The notes below the pieces were generated by a model. It was not told where the DNA came from and ran no database searches. It saw only the letters and a program-made list of their open reading frames with translations. Position numbers and translations under genes: made by a program. Source: Salinivenus iranica (GTDB lineage Bacteria > Bacteroidota > Rhodothermia > Rhodothermales > Salinibacteraceae). From it: a stretch of DNA of 39,800 bases. Within the stretch, counting starts at the first letter, position 1. Every line of letters starts with the position of its first letter. The stretch lies in the NCBI GenBank assembly GCA_002894665.1, contig NCRB01000032.1, forward strand, positions 1 to 39,800. Direction: 5' to 3'. Below, piece after piece: positions 29,413-37,607 of this stretch.

Positions 29413-30012
29413 CTACTCCGTGTCGCGGGCCAGGACGCGCGTGCCCTTGTAGAGGAGGCCGACGCCGATCACTTTCAGCAGGTCGATCCCCACAAATCGG
29501 AGAAAGCCCTTGTCAATCGACTCCATCCAGGTGGCGTGGTCGGCAACAAAGTGGAGCCACACGACGCCGGAGGCGAAGACAATGGCCGCCCCCGTAAGCG
29601 AGGCCAGGGTGCTCCCCGAAAAGCTGTTCCATTGCTCCGAGAGCGCCCCGATTGTCGCGGCCGCCACCGGATACGAAAGCAAGTAGCCCGCCGACGCGAC
29701 GCCAAAGAGGTACCCGGCCCCGTATCCGTCTCCCGCAAACACGGGCAGGAAGAGCCCCAGCGTCAGGTACAGCAGCTGGGCCAACAGGCCATTGCGCCAG
29801 CCGAGATAAAGCCCGCTCGCATACACCGCGGCGGTCTGGAGTGTGATGGGCACCTCCCAGAGATAGAGGCGGAACTGGGTCTTCGCCGCCAGCACCGTGA
29901 GAAACGCAAACCCGACGACGCCGGCCACCTGCGTCAGCACGGAGGCGTCTCCCGCACGGAGTCGATCAACGAGCGCCGAGTACGAAGAACGAAGCGAAAG
30001 GGCGTCGGTCAT
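29413..30012 (-). CDS. bioY: Biotin transporter S component BioY
   Basis: The 199-aa membrane protein has about six TM helices and the BioY signature: EVPITLQTAAVYASGLYLGW, then GLLAQLLYLTLGLFLPVFAG, GYGAGYLFGVASAGYLLSYP, and the C-terminal FVGIDLLKVIGVGLLYKG. BioY binds biotin and works alone or with the ECF energy-coupling module (EcfT/EcfA), not encoded nearby. It is the first gene of the bioY-GGCT-dsrE set. I found no palindromic BirA operator in the 30013-30255 gap. Confidence 0.9.
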   Translation of the reverse strand: MTDALSLRSSYSALVDRLRAGDASVLTQVAGVVGFAFLTVLAAKTQFRLYLWEVPITLQTAAVYASGLYLGWRNGLLAQLLYLTLGLFLPVFAGDGYGAGYLFGVASAGYLLSYPVAAATIGALSEQWNSFSGSTLASLTGAAIVFASGVVWLHFVADHATWMESIDKGFLRFVGIDLLKVIGVGLLYKGTRVLARDTE

Positions 30013-30255
30013 GGGATGCGACTAGGGATGGGACAGTTGTGCAGACGTCAAGTAGACATGAATAGGGTAGCCAGAGCAGCGTACAATACCAAGGCGGGCC
30101 CAGAACGTTTTGCAGAATCCTCTGCTTTCGCGCGGCCCGAGATTCCTCGGTGCAGGGGCTGAATTCTTCAATAACAACGGGACCTCCCGTTTGCGCCCCC
30201 CGTGTTATTCGCTATCCTTTAACCCGTTGATTTTTCGCGACAAAGGCCCCGCCTC

Positions 30256-30519
30256 ATGAAGCGTTTCGAGGAGCTGTTCGCCGAGTTGAAGGAAAAAGTA
30301 GACCGGCAAGACCCCACGTCGGGCACCGTAGCGGCCGTCAACGAGGGGCGTCACGCCATCGGGAAGAAAGTGCTGGAGGAAGCCGGCGAGGTGTGGATGG
30401 CCGCCGAGCACGAAGGCCGCGACCGCACCGCCGAGGAAATCTCCCAGCTCCTGTACCACCTGCAGGTCTTGATGATTGCCTGCGACCTGGACCTTGACGA
30501 CGTGTACGAGCATCTTTGA
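30256..30519 (+). CDS. hisE: Phosphoribosyl-ATP diphosphatase
   Basis: The 87-aa protein is a stand-alone His[41 protein letters not shown] with the conserved Lys-Lys-Glu-Glu-Ala-Gly-Glu metal-binding helix, and the [19 protein letters not shown] helix. It carries out the second step of histidine synthesis, removing pyrophosphate from PR-ATP. It is not fused to HisI, as it is in many Bacteroidota. hisG follows after 132 bp, so first and second steps are encoded together. Confidence 0.93.
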   Translation: MKRFEELFAELKEKVDRQDPTSGTVAAVNEGRHAIGKKVLEEAGEVWMAAEHEGRDRTAEEISQLLYHLQVLMIACDLDLDDVYEHL

Positions 30520-30651
30520 GGCCCCAAGGGCGCGTGAGCATAGATGAGAACGCGTCCTCGGCACTGCGTCGCGACGCCGAATCCCCCGCTCGCATCGTTT
30601 GCATATCGGGCGGACGCGACACCGCCCCCCATCCACCAGCCATTCCGTTAC

Positions 30652-31503
30652 ATGATACAGATTGCACTCCCCAACAAAGGGGCCCTCTCGGACGGCGCCG
30701 CCGAACTGGCCTCCGAGGCCGGCTATCAGTGCCGACGCCGGGGCCGCGAACTCACGGTCCGCGACCCGGACCACGATGTTGAGTTCGTCTTTCTGCGTCC
30801 CCGCGACATTGCCACCTACGTAAGCAAGGGCATCATCGACCTCGGCGTCACGGGCCTCGACCTCACGTACGACAGCGGGGCCGACGTGGAGCACGTCATG
30901 GACCTCGGGTTTGGCAGCGCTCGCTTCTGTTACGCCATTCCAAAGTCCAGCGACGCGACGCCGTCTGACTTTACGGCCGACACCCGCATCGCCACCTCCT
31001 ACGGCAACCTGGTCCGCCAGGACCTGGCCCAGCGAGGCGTGGATGCGCAGGTCGTAAGCCTCGACGGGGCGGTGGAGGTCTCCATCCAGCTCGGTGTGGC
31101 CGACGTGATTGCGGACGTGGTGCAGACCGGCCGCACCATCGACGAGGCCGGCCTCAAAACCACGGGGGATCCCATCCTGCGCTCCGAGGCGGTGCTTGTC
31201 GCCCAGAACGGCGACACCATGAACCAGGCGGCCGCCGAGCACTTCGCGGAGCGCGTCCATGGCATCATCGTGGCCCGCGAGTATCGGGTGGTCGAGTACG
31301 ACCTGCCGGAGGATCGTCTGCCGGAGGCCCGCGAGATTACGCCCGGCATCGAGTCGCCGACCGTCTCGCCCCTCAGCAAGGACGGCTGGGTGGCCGTGAA
31401 GGCAATGGCCCGGAAGGACGACCTCAACGCCATCATGGACGAGCTGACGGGGATCGGGGCCCGCGGCATCATCGTGACAAGCATTGAGACCTGTCGCATA
31501 TAG
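30652..31503 (+). CDS. hisG: ATP phosphoribosyltransferase, long form
   Basis: The 283-aa protein is a long-form HisG: IQIALPNKGALSDGA at the N-terminus, FVFLRPRDIATYVSKGIIDLGVTGLDL, RIATSYGNLVRQ, the PRPP-binding stretch VEVSIQLGVADVIADVVQTG, and a C-terminal PII-like regulatory domain (about 210-283) ending IEDELTG-like and IIVTSIETCRI. It joins ATP and PRPP, the first and feedback-controlled step of histidine synthesis. The length means it needs no HisZ. The ATG at 30652 is chosen because the first conserved strand follows directly. Confidence 0.95.
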   Translation: MIQIALPNKGALSDGAAELASEAGYQCRRRGRELTVRDPDHDVEFVFLRPRDIATYVSKGIIDLGVTGLDLTYDSGADVEHVMDLGFGSARFCYAIPKSSDATPSDFTADTRIATSYGNLVRQDLAQRGVDAQVVSLDGAVEVSIQLGVADVIADVVQTGRTIDEAGLKTTGDPILRSEAVLVAQNGDTMNQAAAEHFAERVHGIIVAREYRVVEYDLPEDRLPEAREITPGIESPTVSPLSKDGWVAVKAMARKDDLNAIMDELTGIGARGIIVTSIETCRI

Positions 31504-31515
31504 CCCCCGAGCGGG

Positions 31516-32895
31516 CTACGGCGCCGGGCCCCCGCCCTGGACCCGATCCAGGAGCTGCCCGCTGAGGCGCAAGAGCTCCACCTCGGCCCGCTTCGCCTCA
31601 AACTGCGCGGTGAGGAGGTCGCTCTCGGCCCGGACGCGCTGCTCCTGTACCTCGCGCAACTCCACGCTCGTGATCGTCCCTACCTCGAACTGTTTCAGGG
31701 CCACGTCCACGTTCTCCGTCGCCGCCGCCAGGTTGTCCCGCTGCAGATCGACCAGCCGGAGGCGGTTGCGGTAGTCTTCGTAGGCGCTTGCCACCTCCGT
31801 CGTCAGCCGGGCGCGGACGTCGTCCACCACCGTCTCGGCGTTCGCCGCCCGCAGCTCGGCGTTCTGGCGCCGGCGGCGCTGGTCGAAGCCGTCGAAGAGG
31901 TCAAAGGTTAGCGATACGCCGTACGTGAAGTCGTAGCTGGTCTGCCGCTGCAGAAAGCCGCTCTCCGAATCGAGCTGAGAATAGCCGTAACCGGCCGTCA
32001 GATCGATGCTCGGGAACCGCTCGGCCCGCACCTCCCGCTGCTCCGCCTCCGCCGCCCGTCGGGCCTGCCGGGCCTGCTGGAGGGCCGGACTGGTTTGGGC
32101 GGCGATTTCGCGCAGGGCCTCCGGGCGCAGGGTCGTGTCCACCTCAATGGAGGCAGTGACCGTGTAGTCGGTCGACGACTCGGCCCGCCCCAGCAACCGG
32201 TTGAGCCGCGCCTTTGCGTTGGTCAGTTTCGTGGCCTGCCGCAGGACGTCGGCCGAGTCGGCGTTCAGGTCGACCCGCGCCTGCCGCACCGCCAGGTCCG
32301 AGGCGCTTCCCACCTCGCGCCGCGTCTGGGTGATGCGGAGCCGCTCGCGCGAAAGGGCCACGGCCTCCCGAAAGACCCGAAGCTGCCGCTGCTGTCGCGC
32401 GACGTCGTAGTACCCCTCAATGACATCGGCCACGACCGCTTCTATTTGCTCCCGCGTGGCGGCGCGCTGCTGGTCGGCCTGCGCCGCCAGCCGGTCGTAC
32501 GTCGCGAACTGTCCCAGCCCATCGAACACCGTCCACCGCAGCGACGCGTCGGCACTCGTGTTCGTCGACTCGGCCCCATCGATCGACTCCTCCGGCCGGT
32601 CGACGAACTGCTGCGTGGTGTTACTCACGGTGGTGTTGTAGCCCCCGTTCAGGGACAGCGTGGGCAGGAAGCCGGCGTTGCCCACCGTGGCGTTGTTTTC
32701 GGCGAGGGCCGCCTCCCGCCGTGCAATCTCCGCCTGGACGTTCTCGTCCAGCGCCCGCTGCACGGCGGCGTCGAGTCGGAGCGTATCGGGCGGCATAGCC
32801 TGGGCGTGGGCCGAGGGTGCGAGCAGGCCCCCCGCCCCCACTGACAGGAAGAGCAAACAGGCGAAGGAATGCAACGGACGCAGAAGGGAAGGCAC
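31516..32895 (-). CDS. TolC-family outer-membrane efflux protein
   Basis: The 459-aa precursor has a signal peptide (about 1-31, ending APSAHAQA) and two helical efflux repeats beginning with DTLRLDAAVQRALDENVQ and LREIAAQTSPALQQA. Conserved stretches include PTLSLNGGYNTTVSN and YGVSLTFDLFDGF. It ends with RVQGGG. It is the channel partner of the RND pump just upstream, last gene of the adaptor-pump-channel operon. The start codon is GTG at 32895; the signal peptide begins there and supports it. Convergent with hisG, 12 bp apart. Confidence 0.9.
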   Translation of the reverse strand: MPSLLRPLHSFACLLFLSVGAGGLLAPSAHAQAMPPDTLRLDAAVQRALDENVQAEIARREAALAENNATVGNAGFLPTLSLNGGYNTTVSNTTQQFVDRPEESIDGAESTNTSADASLRWTVFDGLGQFATYDRLAAQADQQRAATREQIEAVVADVIEGYYDVARQQRQLRVFREAVALSRERLRITQTRREVGSASDLAVRQARVDLNADSADVLRQATKLTNAKARLNRLLGRAESSTDYTVTASIEVDTTLRPEALREIAAQTSPALQQARQARRAAEAEQREVRAERFPSIDLTAGYGYSQLDSESGFLQRQTSYDFTYGVSLTFDLFDGFDQRRRRQNAELRAANAETVVDDVRARLTTEVASAYEDYRNRLRLVDLQRDNLAAATENVDVALKQFEVGTITSVELREVQEQRVRAESDLLTAQFEAKRAEVELLRLSGQLLDRVQGGGPAP

Positions 32896-32957
32896 CAGAA
32901 TGGACAGATCGGTGGAGCAAGAACGGAGAGAAAGGGGATCGGCCGACTAGTAGAGTG

Positions 32958-35900
32958 TCAAGTGTCATTCTTTGGGTATCGAGGCGAACTCAAAATCCCG
33001 AAAATCCAGCACGTCATTTCGAGCAACGTCGAGAAATCTCCACGTCCCTCACTGGTGAGGTACGTGTAGGTGGCCGGGATGACGTAGAGCGCCAGCGCCG
33101 TCCCAATGACGAGTCCCCCAATCACCGCCAGACCCATCGGGATCCGACTTTCGGCTCCCGCCCCCAGGGCCAGGGCAATGGGCAGTACGCCGAGGACCGT
33201 CGAGAGCGCCGTCATGAGAATGGGGCGGAAGCGGGCCACGGCAGCATCCTCAATCGCCTCGCGAATCGACCGCCCGGCCGCCTTCCGCTGGTTGGCAAAC
33301 TCAACAATCAGGATGCCATTTTTGGCCACCAGCCCAATCAGCATCACCATGCCGATCTGGCTGAAGATGTTGAGCGACTGATTGAAGTACCAGAGGAACA
33401 GGAACGCCCCCGCCAGCGCCAGCGGCACCGTAAAGAGAATCGTCAGCGGGTCGCGGAAGCTCTCAAACTGGGCCGCCAGGACGAGGTAGATGAGCAGAAG
33501 CGCGAGCCCGAACACATAGAGCAGCTGGTTTGAGGTCTCCTGGTAGTCGCGCGACTGCCCCGAGAGCGTGGTGCTGAAGGAGGGGCCCAACACGTCATTC
33601 GCCACGCGATCCATGGCGTTGATCCCGTCCTCGATCGTGTACCCCGACGCGGGGCGGGCGCTCACCGTAGCCGATCGGTACCGGTTGAAACGAAACAGCT
33701 GCGGCGGCGTGGCCTGCTCGTTCACCGTGACCAGGTTGTCGAGCATCACGGGCTCCCCACTGGCCGAGCGCACGTACAAATTTGTAAGGTCGGTCGGATC
33801 ATTTCGCTTCTCTCCGTCCACCGCCGCAATCACCTGACGCTGCTCCCCGTCCCGCACAAAGAACCCCACGCGCTGCTCCGCAAGGGCCAGCTGCAGCGTC
33901 TGGGCGACGTCGAGCGGCGAGACGCCCACATTGTCGGCCTTGTCCCGGTCAATCGACACCCGCAGCTCCGGCTTGTTAAACTTGAGGTTCACGTCCACGA
34001 ACGCGATCTCGTCCTGTGCCCGTGCCTGCTCCAGGAAGGTGGGCAGCGACTCGCGCAGGTTGTCCAGGTTTGCAGTCTGCAGAACGTACTGCACCGGCAG
34101 GTCGCCCCCGCCGCCCCCCACCGAAAGGGTGGGCTCCTGCGCCACGAAGGTGCGTGCGCCCTCCCTGCGCGAGAGCGCAGCCTGCAGACTGTCGGCGTAG
34201 GCCATCTGCGAAACGTCGCGCTCGTCCGTGTCCACCAGCCGCATAAACATGAACGCGGAGTTGAGCGAGCTCGACGCCCCGAAGCCGGGGGAGGTCACCG
34301 ACACCACCGACCGCCGGTGGTCCGCCGGAATGGTCTCGTTCACGGCCTCGTACATCTCGTCGACGTACTGACTCATGTACTCGTAGGTCGCGCCCTCCCG
34401 CCCCGTCGCAAACACGCGGAGCAGCCCCCGATCCTCCAGCGGCGCCAGCTCCTGCGGGAGCGTGAAGTAGAACCCACCGATGAGTACGGCACAGCCCCCC
34501 ATGATGACGAAGGCGACCCATCGGTACTGCATAAACGACTGCAGGGAACGCCGGTAGGCCGCCGTCAGGCGCTGGAAGTAGGGCTCGGTCACGCGGTAGA
34601 TCCACGGCTTCTCGTCGTGCTGCTTCAGCAGGCGCGTCGAGAGCATGGGCGTGAGCGTGAGGGCCACGAACGAAGAGATGGCCACCGCCCCCGCGATCAC
34701 GAGGCCAAACTCCTGAAAGAGCTGGCCGGTGAGGCCGCCCATAAAAATGATGGGCGTAAAGATGACAACGAGCGAAATGGACGTGGCGACCACGGCAAAG
34801 AAAATCTCGCGCGTGCCCTCCAGCCCGGCCTGCATCAGCGGCATGCCTTCCTCGATTTTGGCGTAGATATTCTCCAGCACCACGATCGCGTCGTCCACCA
34901 CCAGGCCGATGGCCAGGACCAGCGCCAGCAGCGTAAGTACGTTGATCGAGAAGCCGAAGGCGTACATCACGAAGAAGGACCCGACCAGTGCAATCGGCAC
35001 CACCAGCAGCGGGATGAGGGTGGAGCGCCAGTCGCGCAGAAAGAGGAAGATGATCGCCACCACGAGGAAGAACGCGATGAAGATCGTCTGCTGCACCTCG
35101 CCGATGCTGTCTCGAATCGGCTCGGTGTTGTCGAAGCCGATGCCCAACTCCAGGTCGGTGGGCAGGTCGGCCTCAATCTGGTCGACGCGGCGGTAGAACT
35201 CATCGACGATGTCGATGTAGTTGGCGCCGGGAAGCGGGCGGAGCACCACGCCCACCATCGGAATGCCGTCGCGCTGCAGGAGCGTGCGCTGGTTTTGCGG
35301 CGCGATTTCGGCTCGCCCCACGTCGCGCAGCCGCACGGTCTGGCCATCCGGCGTCTGCTTCACGATCATGTTATTGAAGTCCTCCGTCGTTTCCAGACGG
35401 CCCATGGTGCGGACCGTAAGCTCGACGGACTTGCCCTCGATGCGGCCCGAGGGCAGCTCCACATTCGAGCGCTCCAGGGCCCGCTGCACGTCGAGCGGCG
35501 TGAGGTTGTAGGCCGCGAGCTGCTGCGGTTCGAGCCAGAGGCGCATCGCGTACGTCTTGTCGCCCCAGATGTCGACCCGGCTCACTCCTTCGATCGTCTG
35601 GAGCCGCTCCTTGAAGCGGTTGTCCGCAATCTCGGTCAGCTCCATCAGGCTGCGCGTGTCCGACCGAATGTTGAGGAAGACGATGGGCGGGGCGTCGGCG
35701 TCGGACTTGGAGACGGATGGAGGATCCGCGTCGGGCGGCAGCTGCTGCTGGGCCCGGCTCACTCGGTCGCGCACGTCGTTGGCCGCCCGCTCCAGGTCGG
35801 CCCCCAGGTCGAACTCGACGGTGATCGTGGAGCGTCCCTCCCGGCTCACCGACTGAATGGTGCGGATGCCGTCGATGCCGTTAATCTGCTCCTCCAGCGG

Positions 35901-36095
35901 CTCGGTGATCTGTGAGTCGATCACGTCGGCGTTGGCCCCGCGGTACTCGGTCGCCACGCTAATCACGGGCGGGTCCACCGCCGGGTACTCGCGAACGCCC
36001 AGGAAGTAAAACCCGACGGCGCCGAAGATAAAAATCACCAGTGCAAACACCGTCGAGAGAACGGGACGGCGGATACTGATGGAATACAGACTCAT
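32958..36095 (-). CDS. HAE1/AcrB-type RND efflux pump, inner-membrane subunit
   Basis: The 1045-aa protein begins MSLYSISIRRPVLSTV, followed by TM1, FPAVDPPVI-like loop, and the porter domains. TM4 carries ALVLAIGLVVDDAIVVLENI with the proton-relay Asp pair (DD), and GLVAKNGILIVEFAN lies in TM10. FMGGLTGQLFQEF matches the family too. This is the drug/hydrophobe type rather than the metal type. It starts 138 bp after the adaptor gene. The ATG at 36095 is chosen because the longer frame adds a non-conserved stretch. The last 28 or so residues (after YTYLTS) are read from an intergenic repeat. Confidence 0.92.
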   Translation of the reverse strand: MSLYSISIRRPVLSTVFALVIFIFGAVGFYFLGVREYPAVDPPVISVATEYRGANADVIDSQITEPLEEQINGIDGIRTIQSVSREGRSTITVEFDLGADLERAANDVRDRVSRAQQQLPPDADPPSVSKSDADAPPIVFLNIRSDTRSLMELTEIADNRFKERLQTIEGVSRVDIWGDKTYAMRLWLEPQQLAAYNLTPLDVQRALERSNVELPSGRIEGKSVELTVRTMGRLETTEDFNNMIVKQTPDGQTVRLRDVGRAEIAPQNQRTLLQRDGIPMVGVVLRPLPGANYIDIVDEFYRRVDQIEADLPTDLELGIGFDNTEPIRDSIGEVQQTIFIAFFLVVAIIFLFLRDWRSTLIPLLVVPIALVGSFFVMYAFGFSINVLTLLALVLAIGLVVDDAIVVLENIYAKIEEGMPLMQAGLEGTREIFFAVVATSISLVVIFTPIIFMGGLTGQLFQEFGLVIAGAVAISSFVALTLTPMLSTRLLKQHDEKPWIYRVTEPYFQRLTAAYRRSLQSFMQYRWVAFVIMGGCAVLIGGFYFTLPQELAPLEDRGLLRVFATGREGATYEYMSQYVDEMYEAVNETIPADHRRSVVSVTSPGFGASSSLNSAFMFMRLVDTDERDVSQMAYADSLQAALSRREGARTFVAQEPTLSVGGGGGDLPVQYVLQTANLDNLRESLPTFLEQARAQDEIAFVDVNLKFNKPELRVSIDRDKADNVGVSPLDVAQTLQLALAEQRVGFFVRDGEQRQVIAAVDGEKRNDPTDLTNLYVRSASGEPVMLDNLVTVNEQATPPQLFRFNRYRSATVSARPASGYTIEDGINAMDRVANDVLGPSFSTTLSGQSRDYQETSNQLLYVFGLALLLIYLVLAAQFESFRDPLTILFTVPLALAGAFLFLWYFNQSLNIFSQIGMVMLIGLVAKNGILIVEFANQRKAAGRSIREAIEDAAVARFRPILMTALSTVLGVLPIALALGAGAESRIPMGLAVIGGLVIGTALALYVIPATYTYLTSEGRGDFSTLLEMTCWIFGILSSPRYPKNDT
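33012..33055. repeat. Palindromic intergenic repeat forming the pump's C-terminal codons
   Basis: The segment CATTTCGAGCAACGTCGAG and its surroundings (33015-33040) form a near-palindrome of the sort that recurs between genes in many Bacteroidota genomes (TCATTTCGAGC...GAGAAATCTC), as I recall it. It lies within the last codons of the pump gene, so the frame reads through it to the TGA at 32958. Confidence 0.5.
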
Positions 36096-36233
36096 GGGCG
36101 TGTGTGCGTGAGAGCGTGAGTGCGAGCCCGGGATGCCCGCCCTGAAAAGGGTCCTATCGGGAACGGAGTCGGGAAGCGTGGTGCCTGAGGCTGGCCCTCG
36201 ACTGTTCACGCTTCACGAAATACGCGGCACAGG

Positions 36234-37343
36234 TCATTCAAGCGTTTCAATCCGAACCGGCAGTCCCGCTCGCATCTCCTGTATCCCGGACGTAATAACC
36301 GTATCGCGGAGCGAGAGGCCGTCGGTGATCTGCACGGTGGTGTCGGTGCGAAGGCCCAACGACACGTTGCGGGGCTGGGCCGTCCCGTTCTGTGCGAGGA
36401 AGACGCGCTGGCCGTCCAGGGTGGGCACGACGGCCATGGCGGGCACGACCAGGGCGTCGTCGGTCGATCCCAGGGTCACGGTCACGTCCGCGAACATGCC
36501 GGGGCGAAGCTGGCCGTCTGGATTCGAGGCACGCGCCCGAAGCTGCAGCGTGCGCGTACTCTCGTTCACCGCTGTGTTGGCGGCGTAGATTGTGCCCTCA
36601 ACCGTGCGGTCGCTGCTCCGAACCGTAAAGGTAATGGACTGGCCCGCCCCCACCCGACCGGCGTACTTCTCCGGCACCGACAGGTCGACTTTGATCGGAT
36701 CGATGCGCTGGAGCGTCGTAATGGGCGTCTCCGGCGAGAGATACGCGCCCTCGCTCACGTTTCGGAGGCCCACCGTCCCATCAAACGGGGCCCGAACCTC
36801 CGTCTTCTCGATTTGAGCGTTCACCAGCTCCAGATCGGCCCGCAGCACTTCTACCTCGTTCACCGTCGCGTCGTACTCCTCCTGACTCACGCCCCCTTCT
36901 TCCAGGAGGCGCTCCTGCCGACCCGCGCGGGCCGTGGCCAATTCCAGTTGATGCGAGAGGCGCTTCTTCTCGGCCTGCAGTTCGGCGTCGTTGATCTTCA
37001 TTAGCAGGTCGCCCCGTTCCACCCGGGCACCCTCCTCGAACCGAATATCCACCACCTTCCCCGCCGTCTCGCTGGTGAGCTCCACCGACTCGTCCGCGCG
37101 GAGCGTCCCCGTGGACTGCAGGCGGTCCGTCATCGAGCTGGTCCGTACCACCGTAGCGTTCACTCCCATCGGGGCGCTGTCCTGCGACCCGCCGGACGCT
37201 GTGTCGTCCGACTCGCTCAGCTTGGGGATCGCGAGACCAAGCAGCAACGCCACGGCTCCCCCGAGCACAATCCACCGGGTCACACGGGGGGAGCTGCTTT
37301 CCGTAGACTCGGCAGCGGACGCTCCGGCGTCGGTATCATTCAT
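36234..37343 (-). CDS. RND periplasmic adaptor (membrane-fusion protein, HlyD/AcrA family)
   Basis: The 369-aa protein has one N-terminal membrane anchor (about 24-40, WIVLGGAVALLLGLAI). It continues with the two half-lipoyl segments (VELTSETAGKVVDIRFEEGA, then VRAPFDGTVGLRNVSEGAYL), flanking a coiled-coil hairpin, and a beta-barrel domain (GAGQSITFTVRSSDRTVEG). A membrane-proximal domain closes the chain. It is not a lipoprotein. It bridges the pump and the TolC channel, and is the first gene of the three. The ATG at 37343 gives a sensible anchor; the longer frame is basic and Gly-rich with no conservation. Confidence 0.9.
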   Translation of the reverse strand: MNDTDAGASAAESTESSSPRVTRWIVLGGAVALLLGLAIPKLSESDDTASGGSQDSAPMGVNATVVRTSSMTDRLQSTGTLRADESVELTSETAGKVVDIRFEEGARVERGDLLMKINDAELQAEKKRLSHQLELATARAGRQERLLEEGGVSQEEYDATVNEVEVLRADLELVNAQIEKTEVRAPFDGTVGLRNVSEGAYLSPETPITTLQRIDPIKVDLSVPEKYAGRVGAGQSITFTVRSSDRTVEGTIYAANTAVNESTRTLQLRARASNPDGQLRPGMFADVTVTLGSTDDALVVPAMAVVPTLDGQRVFLAQNGTAQPRNVSLGLRTDTTVQITDGLSLRDTVITSGIQEMRAGLPVRIETLE

Positions 37344-37607
37344 GGACCGGTACAGGATTGCGAGGCAGAAGGGGGCGTGGCGTTCTCCACGCTGAGGCAG
37401 AAAGCGTGAAGGATTTGTACAACCCGCCGCGCCCCCTTCGGTTCGCTCCGCCGGTACACGCAGGCCCCCTACGAGGGGTTCTTCCCCACGGTGGCCCTCT
37501 CCGCAACCGGCCCTGGGCATTTGCTCCCAGGGCTGGGGGCTCGGAAACAGGACGCGAGGAGCGCACGCGGACTCACGGGTTTCCGCGAGGGCAAGCGTGC
37601 GATCGCA
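37344..37607. other. Non-coding gap with an inverted repeat
   Basis: No gene is visible in this stretch between the adaptor gene and sppA. GCCCTGGG (37510-37517) and CCCAGGGC (37526-37533) form a perfect 8-bp hairpin without T's on either side, so its role (weak terminator of sppA or operator of the efflux operon) is open. Confidence 0.5.

Noticed and set aside
28780-30162. Plus-strand 460-codon frame over dsrE, cyclotransferase and bioY
   Set aside because: Arg/Pro-rich low-complexity shadow; the three minus-strand genes have clear family motifs.
30013-30255. BirA operator upstream of bioY
   Set aside because: No TTGTAAAC-type inverted repeat found. A nearby TTGT has no matching second half.
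34317-35915. Plus-strand 532-codon frame over the RND pump
   Set aside because: Antisense to a conserved pump; His/Arg/Asp-rich with no domain.
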